NCBI RefSeq assembly: GCF_004322855.1
Contig: NZ_CP036402.1
Span: 744,001-808,000, forward strand
Direction of reading: 5' to 3'
DNA length: 64,000 nt
Source of the DNA: Egibacter rhizosphaerae
GTDB taxonomy: Bacteria; Actinomycetota; Nitriliruptoria; Euzebyales; Egibacteraceae
Made by a program: the position numbers and the translations under genes. The notes under the pieces are model-generated. The model worked only from the letters and a program-made list of their open reading frames with translations, did no database searches and was not told where the DNA came from. How positions within the stretch are numbered: position 1 is the stretch's first letter; each line of letters starts with the position of its first letter. Below are positions 10,580 through 18,648 of this stretch, one piece after another.

Positions 10580-11590
10580 ATGCAGACGATGACGCTGGGC
10601 GGCAGCGGCGAGCAGGTGAGTCAGGTGGCGCTGGGGTGCATGCAGATGGGCACGCGGCAGGACGAGGCCACGTCCTTCGCACTGCTCGACCGCTACACCG
10701 AGCGCGGAGGCAACTTCCTCGACACGGCGAACTGCTACATGTGGTGGCATCGCCGAGGCATCGGGGGTGGTCAGAGCGAGGAGCTGCTGGGTCGGTGGCT
10801 CGTGCGCCGCGGCCGCCGTGACGACGTCTTCCTCGCGACCAAGGGCAGCGGCATGGTCACCGACCCGAGCGCCGCGTTCACCGAGGACGAGGAGCCGGAC
10901 TGGAACGCTGCGGGGCGCCTGTTCGAGGGAGCTGGGGGTGAGACCCTGCATCGTGCGATCGATGGCAGCCTCCAGCGTCTGGGAACCGACTACGTCGACC
11001 TCTACTACGTCCACGTCGACGACCGCACCACCCCCCTCGAGGAGACACTCGAGGCGTTGGACGACATCGTGCGCGCCGGCAAGGCCCGCTTCATCGGCTG
11101 GTCGAACGTGCGCACGTGGCGTCTGGAGCGGATCCGCCAGCTGTGCGATCGACACGGGTGGCAGTCGCCGGTCGCGGTGCAGCAGCGACACACCTACTTG
11201 CGCCCGCGCATCGAGCGCGACCAGGCCTCGAACGTCGACGGCGAGCAACTCGACTACCTCGCCGAGCACGACGATCTCACCCTCGTGGCCTACTCGCCCA
11301 TCGTCCAGGGCGTCTATGACGTAGCGGACAAGCGCGAGGGACCGGGTCTGATCGACCTGTATCGCGGACCCGATACAGACGCGCGCCTCGCTGCGGTCGA
11401 CCGGGTCGCCTCCAAGGTCGGTGCGACCGGCTCGCAGGTGGTGCTCGCCTGGCTGCTCGCCCAGCGGGACCCCCGCGTGATCCCGCTCATCGGACCGCGC
11501 ACGCTCGAGCAGTTCGACGAGCTCATGGCCGCCCTCGACCTCCGGCTCGAGGGCCCGGTGCTGGCGGAACTCGACACCGCCGGGGCTTGA
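10580..11590 (+). CDS. Aldo/keto reductase
   Basis: 336 residues, NADPH-dependent reductase of carbonyl compounds by family. Catalytic features: FLDTANCY (Asp and Tyr of the tetrad), LATKGSG (Lys), YYVHVDD (His). The barrel continues through FIGWSNVRTW and TLVAYSPIVQGVYD, and the cofactor segment VIPLIGPRTLEQ near residue 300 matches the phosphate-binding loop. ATG 10580 has GGGAGG eight bases upstream. A Trp-rich segment CYMWWHRRGIGGG is an insertion typical of the sugar-reductase-like branch. Divergent from the LysR gene, which probably regulates it. Substrate unknown. Confidence 0.93.
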   Translation: MQTMTLGGSGEQVSQVALGCMQMGTRQDEATSFALLDRYTERGGNFLDTANCYMWWHRRGIGGGQSEELLGRWLVRRGRRDDVFLATKGSGMVTDPSAAFTEDEEPDWNAAGRLFEGAGGETLHRAIDGSLQRLGTDYVDLYYVHVDDRTTPLEETLEALDDIVRAGKARFIGWSNVRTWRLERIRQLCDRHGWQSPVAVQQRHTYLRPRIERDQASNVDGEQLDYLAEHDDLTLVAYSPIVQGVYDVADKREGPGLIDLYRGPDTDARLAAVDRVASKVGATGSQVVLAWLLAQRDPRVIPLIGPRTLEQFDELMAALDLRLEGPVLAELDTAGA

Positions 11591-11804
11591 GCAGGCAATC
11601 GGCTGCGACACGGCGCGACCGCGGCGATCGATCGGGGCCGGCGACGTACGGCAAGCGTCGTGGGGCCGGCCCCGAGCCTGGTCGCGCCGGTGCTCGGCCG
11701 CGCGCGGGCTGGTAGGAATGAGCGATGAGCCGCGGGCAGCTCGGGCGTCTCAACACCGGGGACCCAGCCGACGACCGACGCGCGCCGAGCGACCCGGAGG
11801 GGCC

Positions 11805-12827
11805 ATGACCGCGACCGAGGACGAACTGACCGGATGGGCCGAGGCGCACCGACGTGAACTCGTCGCCCACTGCTACCGGATGCTCGGCTCCCCGTTCGAC
11901 GCCGAGGACGCGGTCCAGGAGACCTTCGCGCGCGCGTGGCGCCGGGTCTCCCAATACGACGCTCGGCGCGGGTCGCCCCGCACGTGGCTGTACGGCATCG
12001 CGACCAACGTCTGCATCGACTGGCTGCGCGGGCGCACCCGCCGAGCTCGCGCGGAGGACCTCGGCCCGCCGACGGCTCCCGACGCGCCGCTCGGCACGCC
12101 GCTGCCCGTCGACCGCTGGGTCGAGCCGCTGCCGGAGTGGCCCGTCGGCCACGCGGACGAGGCCGACCCCGCAACGGTCGTCACGACCCGGGAATCCGTA
12201 CGTCTCGCGTTCGTCGCCGCGCTGCAACGCCTCGCACCCCGTCAGCGGGCCGTGCTGCTGCTACGTGACGTGCTCGGGTGGCGTGCCGCGGAGACCGCCG
12301 AGCTCCTCGGCACGACGACGGCGGCGGTGAACAGCGCGCTGCAGCGCGCCCGGACCACGCTCGCCGACACGGACGCACGAGAGGGGGAGGGTGGCGAGCC
12401 CGCCGACCCGCGCAACACGAGGCAGCGTGAACTGCTCGAGCGTTACCTCGCCGCCTTCGAGCGCTTCGACGTGGACGCCCTCGTCGGGTTGCTGCGCGAG
12501 GACGCGACCATGTCGATGCCCCCGTTCGCCTGGTGGCTCGCCGGCCGGGAGGCGATCGAGCACGCGTGGCGCAACGCCGACGGGGCCTGCGACGGCACCC
12601 TGCTGCTCCCGATGGTCGCGAGCGGTGCACCCGCGTTCGCCCAGTACGTGCCCGACGAGCCGGGCGGACCCCCGCGGCCGCGGGCAGTGGTGGTCCTCGA
12701 CACCGCCGGCGATCGGATCCGGGGGATGAGCCTGTTCCTCGACACCCCCCGGCTGTTCCCCGCGTTCGGGATCCCGCTCGACCCAGAGGCCGTCGCGAAG
12801 GCGCGCGATCAGCTCATGCCGGGGTAG
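11805..12827 (+). CDS. ECF sigma factor with C-terminal SnoaL-like domain
   Basis: 340 residues. Sigma region 2 (HRRELVAHCYRMLGSPFDAEDAVQETF... with ARAWRRV) and region 4 (LAPRQRAVLLLRDVLGWRAAETAELLG) are followed by an NTF2/SnoaL-like domain of about 130 residues (ERYLAAFERFDVDALVGLLREDATMSMPP). In this group (SigG/ECF41- and ECF56-like) the C-terminal domain modulates activity in place of an anti-sigma factor. ATG 11805 has GGAGGGG just upstream; an in-frame ATG at 11718 adds an Arg-rich stretch with no support. No anti-sigma gene adjoins it. Confidence 0.92.
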   Translation: MTATEDELTGWAEAHRRELVAHCYRMLGSPFDAEDAVQETFARAWRRVSQYDARRGSPRTWLYGIATNVCIDWLRGRTRRARAEDLGPPTAPDAPLGTPLPVDRWVEPLPEWPVGHADEADPATVVTTRESVRLAFVAALQRLAPRQRAVLLLRDVLGWRAAETAELLGTTTAAVNSALQRARTTLADTDAREGEGGEPADPRNTRQRELLERYLAAFERFDVDALVGLLREDATMSMPPFAWWLAGREAIEHAWRNADGACDGTLLLPMVASGAPAFAQYVPDEPGGPPRPRAVVVLDTAGDRIRGMSLFLDTPRLFPAFGIPLDPEAVAKARDQLMPG

Positions 12828-13011
12828 TGGCGGAGCGCGTCGCGTGTCAGTCCCGCACGCGGCGCGGGAGTGGTCCCCGTCCCCCGCAACTCCCGTCGTC
12901 GTGTACCTCCTCCCCGTGGCTCGTGCTGGCCGGGGTGCAGTGGACCGATGAGTCGACCCAAGCCCGGTCGTATCCATTGACGTAGGATCCACCAACCCGG
13001 AGGTTGCAACG

Positions 13012-13542
13012 ATGAGCCAACCACGTATCGAGGTCCGCGACGCCCAGCCGTACGCCGGCATCCGCACGCAGGCGACGTTGAGCGAGTGGGGCGCGGTCAA
13101 CGCTCTCGTCGGCGAGGTGATGGGCTGGGTCGCCGCGCACGACCTCGCCGTCGACGGTGGGTCGCCCCTCGGCTTCCGCGTCCCCGCACCCCTCTTCCGC
13201 TACTACGTCGTGGGCGACCACGAGACGCCGTTCGACGTCGAGGTGGGCGTCCCGGTGCGCACGCCCATCGACGGGGACGGTCGTGTGCAGGGCGGCACGA
13301 TCCCCGGCGGCTCGTACGCGATCATCACGCATCACGGTCACCCCGACCGGTTCGAGGAGTCGTTCGCCGCGCTCGAGACGTGGCGCGCCGCCGAGAACCG
13401 GCAGTGGGACGTACGCGACGAGGGCACCACCCGTGTGTGGGGCAGCCGCCTCGAACAGTTCCTCACCGACCCGACGGAGCAGCCGGACCCGGAGACGTGG
13501 ACGAGTGAGATCGCGTTCCGCCTCCACGAGGGGACGGGCTGA
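13012..13542 (+). CDS. GyrI-like small-molecule-binding domain protein
   Basis: 176 residues consisting of one GyrI/AraC-effector-like domain: RIEVRDAQPYAGIRTQATLSEW at the start, then FRYYVVGDHETPFDVEVGVPV, IPGGSYAIITHHGHPD and a C-terminal LEQFLTDPTEQPDPETW. Such stand-alone domains bind hydrophobic or cationic small molecules; some protect gyrase or hydrolyse toxic compounds. No DNA-binding part is attached. A clear GGAGG lies ten bases before the ATG. It could be co-transcribed with the VOC gene 108 bp downstream. Confidence 0.85.
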   Translation: MSQPRIEVRDAQPYAGIRTQATLSEWGAVNALVGEVMGWVAAHDLAVDGGSPLGFRVPAPLFRYYVVGDHETPFDVEVGVPVRTPIDGDGRVQGGTIPGGSYAIITHHGHPDRFEESFAALETWRAAENRQWDVRDEGTTRVWGSRLEQFLTDPTEQPDPETWTSEIAFRLHEGTG

Positions 13543-13650
13543 TCCGGCCTCGTGACGCCCTCGCCGCCCGGATACATGATCGTCGTCGCCGAGTCGAAGA
13601 GCCCCGGCCGGCCGTGACCATTGCTCGTACCGACAAGAACGGGGATGCGC

Positions 13651-14016
13651 GTGATCGACCACATGTCCATCCAGTGCGGGGACGTCTCCGCGAGCGTCGC
13701 CTTCTACGACCGCGTGCTCGAACCACTGGGCTGTACGCGGGTCATGGAGTTCGACGAGGTGATCGCCTACGGGACCGATCACCCGGCGTTCTGGCTCGGA
13801 CCGCTGGTGTCCGGGGAGCCGAACCGCGAGGTTCACATCGCGTTCGCCGCCCCGGACCGCGACGCGGTGCGGGCGTTCTTCGACGCCGCCATCGCACTCG
13901 GCGCTCCCATGCTCCATGAGCCACGCGAGTGGCCCGAATACCACGACCAGTACTTCGGTGCGTTCGTCCGCGATCCCGACGGCAACAACGTCGAGGCGGT
14001 CTGCCACTGGGGGTAG
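13651..14016 (+). CDS. VOC superfamily (glyoxalase/bleomycin-resistance-like) protein
   Basis: 121 residues from GTG 13651 (product begins MIDHMSIQCGDV), with GGGG six bases upstream; an ATG at 13645 is the alternative. Two beta-alpha-beta-beta-beta modules are visible: DHMSIQCGDVSASVAFYDRVL and, near the end, FVRDPDGNNVEAVCH. The metal ligand positions His (IDHM), His (VHIAF) and Glu (VEAVC) are present. Small-molecule binding or lyase/isomerase activity is likely; the substrate is not evident. Confidence 0.85.
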   Translation: MIDHMSIQCGDVSASVAFYDRVLEPLGCTRVMEFDEVIAYGTDHPAFWLGPLVSGEPNREVHIAFAAPDRDAVRAFFDAAIALGAPMLHEPREWPEYHDQYFGAFVRDPDGNNVEAVCHWG

Positions 14017-14179
14017 TGGCGTCTCCGGCCACGCTTACGAGCGGGGGTCGCGGCCGATGGGGGCGCCGAGGGCCGCGGCCGAGGGAGCGCCCAAGGGTCG
14101 CGGCCGATGGCGCCCAGGGTCGCGGACAGAACCTGGCGGCTCACGTCGACACCCAGACGTCCTCCCAGGGCCAGCACGG

Positions 14180-14557
14180 TCAGTCGTGCTCACCAAGCGC
14201 TGAGCGGACACGCTCAGCGAGCACTTCGGCGTGGGAGTGCTCGAGGTCGCGAGTGGCGGTCAGGAGCGTCACGCGACCGGCACGCGTGCGTTCGATCAAA
14301 TCGGCAAGGTGCTCCGCGGCGGGCGAGGCGTCGAGCTCGGAGTGATAGCGGCGACGGAACTCGTCGAACCTCACGGGGTCGTGGCCGTACCAGCGTCGCA
14401 ATTCGGTCGAGGGCGCGACCTGCGGCAGGTGCGCGTCGAGCGCAGCGTCCGCCTTGCTCAACCCACGCGGCCACAAGCGGTCCACCAGGACGCGCTGGCC
14501 CTCGTCGGGTCCCGGTTCGTCGTACACGCGTCGGAGGCATACGTCCCTCAACAGCAC
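14180..14557 (-). CDS. DUF488 family protein
   Basis: 125 residues carrying the DUF488 signature RRVYDEPGPDEGQRVLVDRLWPRGL near the N-terminus, WYGHDPVRFDEFRRRY in the middle and VTLLTATRDLEHSHAEVL at the end. The family is small, cytoplasmic and of unknown function. The start is uncertain: the GTG at 14557 has GGAAGG almost touching it, too close for good initiation, and no better in-frame start retains the conserved Arg-Arg-Val-Tyr motif. Confidence 0.85.
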   Translation of the reverse strand: MLLRDVCLRRVYDEPGPDEGQRVLVDRLWPRGLSKADAALDAHLPQVAPSTELRRWYGHDPVRFDEFRRRYHSELDASPAAEHLADLIERTRAGRVTLLTATRDLEHSHAEVLAERVRSALGEHD

Positions 14558-14990
14558 ACCTTCCGGCTACGGGGAGGCGCTGCCACCGCGGCCACCGGTG
14601 CGGCCACCGCCGATCGGCCGAGACCCGCGGCCCGCCGACCTCATCGGCCCGGCATGCCGAGGACAGGGTTGAGCCCGTGCGGCGGCCGCACGACCGGGCT
14701 GCACCCAACCGTTCGGTTCAAGGCAGCGCAGCATCTTGCACCAGGTTGTCATCGACTCGCGATTCGCCGTTGCACCAGATCGACCTCTACAAGCGAGCGC
14801 AAGATCTTGCACTCACCGGTCGTACGCACTCCGGTGCAGGCGCTCCAGGTCCGGCTGACCGACAGGAGCGCACGCCAGGCGCACGGCCCTGCCGGTGCAG
14901 GCGCTCCAGGGCCGGCTGACCCACAGGAGCGCACGCCAGGCGCACGGCCCTTGCCCTTCTCCAGGCGGTGATTCATGGCGCCAGCCCCGC
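14558..14990. other. Intergenic region rich in repeats
   Basis: About 430 bases without a convincing gene. It contains three copies of CTTGCA-like words (near 14736, 14753 and 14806), a perfect 12-base palindrome GCAAGATCTTGC at 14799-14810, and the 61-bp tandem duplication listed separately. The plus-strand open frames that cross it lack ribosome binding sites and recognisable domains. Confidence 0.5.
14831..14952 (+). repeat. 61-bp tandem duplication
   Basis: The unit beginning CCGGTGCAGGCGCTCCAGG at 14831 recurs at 14892 with about three mismatches (for example T/G at unit position 20). The two copies abut exactly. The unit has no open frame shared with a neighbour. Confidence 0.85.
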
Positions 14991-14996
14991 ATATAG

Positions 14997-15024
14997 TTGA
15001 CACGTCAATAAAAGGCGCTATCGT
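14997..15024 (+). promoter_or_regulatory. Promoter with overlapping MarR-type operator upstream of the VOC gene
   Basis: TTGACA (14997-15002) and TATCGT (15019-15024) are 16 bases apart. The -35 box is part of a perfect 12-base palindrome TTGACACGTCAA (14997-15008) in an AT-rich patch, the form of operator used by MarR-family repressors of ring-cleavage and quinone-responsive dioxygenases. Repressor binding there would block the polymerase directly. Confidence 0.6.
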
Positions 15025-15061
15025 CGGCTCATCAGATGCTCGAAGAGCCAGAGAGGTCGCC

Positions 15062-15586
15062 ATGCCCATCACCCGCCTCAATCACGCGGTGCTGTTCGTC
15101 GCCGACGTCGACCGCAGCGTCGCGTTCTATCGGGACGTCCTCGGGTTCACCGTCGTGCCGATGACGCCCGAGGGGTTCAAGGCCGCCTTCCTGCAAGCGC
15201 CGGGATCGACCAACGACCACGACCTCGGGCTGTTCGAGATCGGGACGAGCGCCGGACCGTCGCAGGCGGGACGACAGACGGTCGGTCTCTACCATCTCGC
15301 CTGGGAGGTGGACACGCTCGGTGAGATGGCTCGACTCCACGACCGACTGACCGACGCCGGCGCGCTGGCCGGAGCGTCGGATCACGGCACGACCAAGAGC
15401 CTCTACGGGCGCGACCCCGACGGCCTGGAGTTCGAGATCGCCTGGATCGTGCCCGCCACGCTCGTCACCGACGAGGACCGGGCGGCCCGCAAGCGCATCG
15501 GCCGCTTGGACCTGCCCGCCGAGCAGGCCCGCTACGGGACGGACACCGTCGGAGGCATCGGCGTCTCGGTGCCGAGCGCGGGCTAG
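15062..15586 (+). CDS. Extradiol-dioxygenase-like VOC protein
   Basis: 174 residues. The N-terminal module begins ITRLNHAVLFVADVDRSVAFYRDVLGF; the central module has YHLAWEVDTLGEM and LYGRDPDGLEFEIAWIVP. The three metal ligands His (LNHA), His (LYHLAW) and Glu (LEFEI) are in place, so it is probably an Fe2+/Mn2+ enzyme resembling catechol 2,3-dioxygenase or a glyoxalase. ATG 15062 is preceded by AGAGAGG. The palindrome overlapping its -35 box suggests MarR-type repression lifted by an aromatic or quinone ligand. The natural substrate cannot be read from sequence. Confidence 0.88.
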   Translation: MPITRLNHAVLFVADVDRSVAFYRDVLGFTVVPMTPEGFKAAFLQAPGSTNDHDLGLFEIGTSAGPSQAGRQTVGLYHLAWEVDTLGEMARLHDRLTDAGALAGASDHGTTKSLYGRDPDGLEFEIAWIVPATLVTDEDRAARKRIGRLDLPAEQARYGTDTVGGIGVSVPSAG

Positions 15587-15718
15587 CGTCACGGCTCGAA
15601 CGGCGCCACTCGCCGGGACGTTCCACCACCGCCGCGCCAGGACTTCGCGCGCCGACCGCCCCGCAACGTTCAGCGCTTAGGGGTGGTGACGGTCGCGAGC
15701 ATCGGGCACAGTCCGGCC

Positions 15719-15946
15719 ATGTCGAAACAGACCCAGCGCTGGAGCGACCTCGAGCCGCGGCAACGCAAGATGATCGTCGCCGTCAGCCTGATCAGCAACG
15801 TGTTGCAGGCGATCATGCTCTGGGACCTGTGGCGGCGCCCCGCCTCACAGATCCGTGGCAGCAAGCGCTCCTGGGTGGCGGCCTCGTTCGTGCGCCCCTT
15901 GGGTCAGATCGCCTATGTCGTGTGGGGGCTGCGCCGCGACGAGTAG
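15719..15946 (+). CDS. Small protein with phospholipase D N-terminal-like (PLDc_N) domain
   Basis: 75 residues. A charged N-terminus (KQTQRWSDLEPRQRKM) precedes one hydrophobic helix (IVAVSLISNVLQAIMLWDLW) and the typical PLDc_N tail RRPASQIRGSKRSWV...PLGQIAYVVWGLRR with a second short hydrophobic segment. Such proteins are membrane-anchored and of unknown role. ATG 15719 gives the usual length; GTG 15683 is an in-frame alternative with a better GGGG upstream. Confidence 0.72.
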   Translation: MSKQTQRWSDLEPRQRKMIVAVSLISNVLQAIMLWDLWRRPASQIRGSKRSWVAASFVRPLGQIAYVVWGLRRDE

Positions 15947-15961
15947 GCGCCCGCTCGGGCC

Positions 15962-17158
15962 TCACGAGAGCGCGGTCCGATCCAGGATCTCCTCGGCGAT
16001 GGCGAGGGCCGAGGTCGCCGCCGGTGACGGTGCGTTGCGCACGCAGAGGACCCCGTCGCGGCTCGACAGCCAGAAGTCGTCCACCAACGAGCCGTCCCGC
16101 GCGACCGCCTGCGCGCGCACGCCCGCCGGTCCCGGCATGAGGTCCCGGGCCCGCAGGGCGGGCACGTACTGGCGTGCCTGCGTCGCGAACGCCTGGCGGC
16201 TGGCGGAGGTCAGCACCTCCCGAGCCCCGACCCGCCAGTGCCGCCGCGCGAGGCGCCATAACCCCGGCCAGGCGAGGGTCTCGCGCACGTCACGGCCGAC
16301 GAGATCGGTGCGCCGGTACCCCTCCCTCCCGAGCGCGAGCACCGCGTTCGGTCCGACCAGCACCCCCCGGCCCACCGTGCGCGTGAGATGCACGCCGAGG
16401 AACGGGGTCCCCGGGTCCGGCACCGGGTAGATGAGCCCCCGGACGAGATGCTCGCGGGCAGGGACGAGCCGGTGGTACTCGCCGCGAAACGGCACGATCC
16501 GCGGCTCGGGCGAGTCGCCGATCTGTTCGGCCAGGCGGTCGCTGTGCAGGCCGCCCGCGAGGACGAGCTGGTCCACGCGTCGTCGTTCCTGCCCGTGGCG
16601 CAGCACGATGTCGGCCGCTCCACCGCCGCGCGTCTCGATCGCGGTCACCTCCGAGCCCGTTCGCACTGCGCCGCCGAGGTCCTGCACGTCTCCCGACAAG
16701 GAACGGGCGACCGCCCCGAAGTCGACGATCGCGGTGTGGGGCGAGTGCAGGGCGGCGATGCCGCTGGCGTGCGGCTCGATCCGCTCGAGCTCGTCGGCGC
16801 CGACGAGCTCGACATCCGGCACCCCGTTGGCCGTCGCCCGCTCGTGGATCCCCCGCAGACGGGTCAGCTCGGCCTCGTCACGAGCGACGACGACCTTGCC
16901 GCACGCCTCGTAGCGGATCCCGCGCTCCCGGCAGTAGGCGTGGAGAAGGCCGACGCCACGACGGCACAGCCGCGCCTTCAGTGAGCCGGGCGTGTAGTAG
17001 AGGCCCGCGTGGACCACCCCGCTGTTGCGCCCCGTCTGGTGGTGTCCGAGGGTCCGTTCCTTCTCGAACACCGTGAGCTCGCTGTCGGGGTGTCGCCGCA
17101 GGAGCTCCCGAGCGACCGCGAGACCGATGATCCCGCCGCCGACGATCCCTATGCGCAT
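15962..17158 (-). CDS. lhgO: L-2-hydroxyglutarate oxidase
   Basis: 398-residue FAD protein of the DAO family. The dinucleotide motif GIVGGGIIGLAVARELL starts at residue 4. GRNSGVVHAGLYYTPGSLKARLC, HSPHTAIVDFGAV, VPFRGEYHRL, and GVHLTRTVGRGVLVGPNAV match LhgO, which oxidises L-2-hydroxyglutarate to 2-oxoglutarate and feeds electrons to the respiratory chain as metabolite repair. A C-terminal cofactor segment (VRNAPSPAATSALAIAEEI) is complete. Start ATG 17158 with GGAGGCGCC upstream. It stands alone, 190 bp from the downstream tmsB gene. Confidence 0.93.
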   Translation of the reverse strand: MRIGIVGGGIIGLAVARELLRRHPDSELTVFEKERTLGHHQTGRNSGVVHAGLYYTPGSLKARLCRRGVGLLHAYCRERGIRYEACGKVVVARDEAELTRLRGIHERATANGVPDVELVGADELERIEPHASGIAALHSPHTAIVDFGAVARSLSGDVQDLGGAVRTGSEVTAIETRGGGAADIVLRHGQERRRVDQLVLAGGLHSDRLAEQIGDSPEPRIVPFRGEYHRLVPAREHLVRGLIYPVPDPGTPFLGVHLTRTVGRGVLVGPNAVLALGREGYRRTDLVGRDVRETLAWPGLWRLARRHWRVGAREVLTSASRQAFATQARQYVPALRARDLMPGPAGVRAQAVARDGSLVDDFWLSSRDGVLCVRNAPSPAATSALAIAEEILDRTALS

Positions 17159-17233
17159 GGCGCCTCCGCAGGTGTGCTGGCCACCGTCGGGCTCACGCGA
17201 CGGTCGGCCCGGCTCGCCCGGGTGACGCCGGCG

Positions 17234-17333
17234 GCCACGCGGCTGGCGAACAAGTCGATTGCCGCGCGAGCCCCACTGCCCACGCGGCTGGCGGACGAGT
17301 CGATCGCCGCGCGAGCCCCACCGCCCACGCGGC
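17234..17333 (+). repeat. 45-bp tandem repeat, two copies plus a partial third
   Basis: Between lhgO and tmsB, the block beginning with CCACGCGGCTGGCG recurs with a 45-bp period (anchor positions 17237, 17282, 17327) and a few substitutions (AACAAG/GACGAG, ATTGCC/ATCGCC). It lies outside both genes. Confidence 0.8.
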
Positions 17334-17349
17334 GACCGTGCTCATGGAC

Positions 17350-18627
17350 TCAGCTCGCGGGAGCCACCGGCTCCGAGGGTGCCGGCTCGGGAGTGGCGGC
17401 CTCCCAGTTCGGCCGCAGCGCCATGCCGGAGTCGCCGGCCTCGGTCCGCACGGCCAGCACCTGGTGGAGCTGGATCTCGTCGCGCTCGAAGGCCAGCTGG
17501 CACCCCGGCATGTAGAGCCGCCAGATCCTGGCCTTGCGCTCCCCGGCCTCGGCGACGCACTCGTCCCAGTTCGCGTTGAGGTTCGCGGTCCAAGCGGCGA
17601 GCGTCTTGCCGTAGTGCTCACGCAGGTTCTCCTCGTGGCGCACCTCGAACCGACCCTCGTCCTGCATGACGCGCACGATGTGCCCCAGGCCCATCAGCTC
17701 GCCGTCCGGGAAGACGTAGCGGTTGATGAACCCGCGCTTCTTCACCCGCGGGTCCGTGTTGCGCGGGCGCATGATGCAGTGGTTGAGCAGCCGCCCACCC
17801 GGACGGAGCTTGCCGTACAACGACTGGAAGTATCCCACGAGGTTGGCCTTGCCGATGTGCTCGGTCAGCCCGATCGAGCTGATCGCATCGAAGTCGGACT
17901 CGGCCACGTCCCGGTAGTCGAGGTAGCGCACTTCCGCGAGATCGGCGAGGCCGGCCTCCTCGATGGCCTCCTGCGCCCACTCGGCCTGCGCACGGGACAG
18001 GGTCACCCCGAGGGCCCGAACCCCGTAGTGCCGAGCGGCGTGTATGACCATGCCGCCCCATCCGCAGCCGACGTCGAGCAGGCGCATCCCCGGGCGGAGG
18101 GCGAGCTTGCGCGCGACCAGGTCGTGCTTCTCGTGCTGGGCCTCCTCGAGGCTGGCGTCCTCCCGGGGGAACACCGCGCACGTGTAGGTCATGGACGGGC
18201 CGAGCACGAGCTCGTAGAAGCGGTTGGACACGTCGTAGTGGTGGCTGATCGCCGCCGCGTCCCGGCGCTTGGAGTGCCGCAGGCCCCGCAGCTTCGCCTC
18301 CTCGGGCGGGCGTTGTGCGCGCTGCCTGGCGTGCCGTGTCGCCTCCCCCGCCAGCTGCTTCCAGTCGGCCTTGCTCAGGCGCTTGAAGTGTGGCTCCTGA
18401 AGCTCGCGCAGCAGCGTGTACATGTCCCCGTGCACGTTGATCTCGCCGTCGACGAACGCCCGAGCGAGGCCGATCTGCCCCGGCGCACGAACGAGGTGAG
18501 CGAACGCCCTCGGGGAGGCGACCTCGAAGTGCACCGGCGCTTCGTCCGGCCCCGCGGTGCTGCCGTCGTAGGCACTGAAGCGAACCGTGCCTTCACCCGC
18601 CAGTCGATGCATCACGTCTGCCAACAT
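17350..18627 (-). CDS. tmsB: Fatty-acyl phospholipid methyltransferase, TmsB/cyclopropane synthase family
   Basis: 425 residues. After an N-terminal lipid-binding region, the SAM-binding motif LLDVGCGWGGMVIHAA, GVTLSRAQAEWAQ, the bicarbonate/active-site region SSIGLTEHIG and RRYVFPDGEL-type loop (NRYVFPDGELMGLGHIV) identify a cyclopropane-fatty-acid-synthase fold. Pairing with a downstream-reading FAD oxidoreductase 21 bp upstream is the signature of the tmsAB/bfaAB system: TmsB adds a methylene at C10 of oleoyl chains and TmsA reduces it to 10-methylstearate (tuberculostearate). Start ATG 18627 has AAGGAGGGG. A plain cyclopropane synthase is the alternative, less likely given its partner. 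Confidence 0.87.
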   Translation of the reverse strand: MLADVMHRLAGEGTVRFSAYDGSTAGPDEAPVHFEVASPRAFAHLVRAPGQIGLARAFVDGEINVHGDMYTLLRELQEPHFKRLSKADWKQLAGEATRHARQRAQRPPEEAKLRGLRHSKRRDAAAISHHYDVSNRFYELVLGPSMTYTCAVFPREDASLEEAQHEKHDLVARKLALRPGMRLLDVGCGWGGMVIHAARHYGVRALGVTLSRAQAEWAQEAIEEAGLADLAEVRYLDYRDVAESDFDAISSIGLTEHIGKANLVGYFQSLYGKLRPGGRLLNHCIMRPRNTDPRVKKRGFINRYVFPDGELMGLGHIVRVMQDEGRFEVRHEENLREHYGKTLAAWTANLNANWDECVAEAGERKARIWRLYMPGCQLAFERDEIQLHQVLAVRTEAGDSGMALRPNWEAATPEPAPSEPVAPAS

Positions 18628-18648
18628 CGCGACCCCTCCTTCAGACCG

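Noticed and set aside
14044-14120. Repeated GGTCGCGGCCGATGG words after the VOC gene
   Set aside because: Imperfect and irregularly spaced; too weak to call a tandem repeat or terminator.
17193-17621. Minus-strand frame through the 45-bp repeat as a C-terminal repeat protein
   Set aside because: It overlaps tmsB out of frame, has no ribosome binding site and no domain; the repeat is intergenic.
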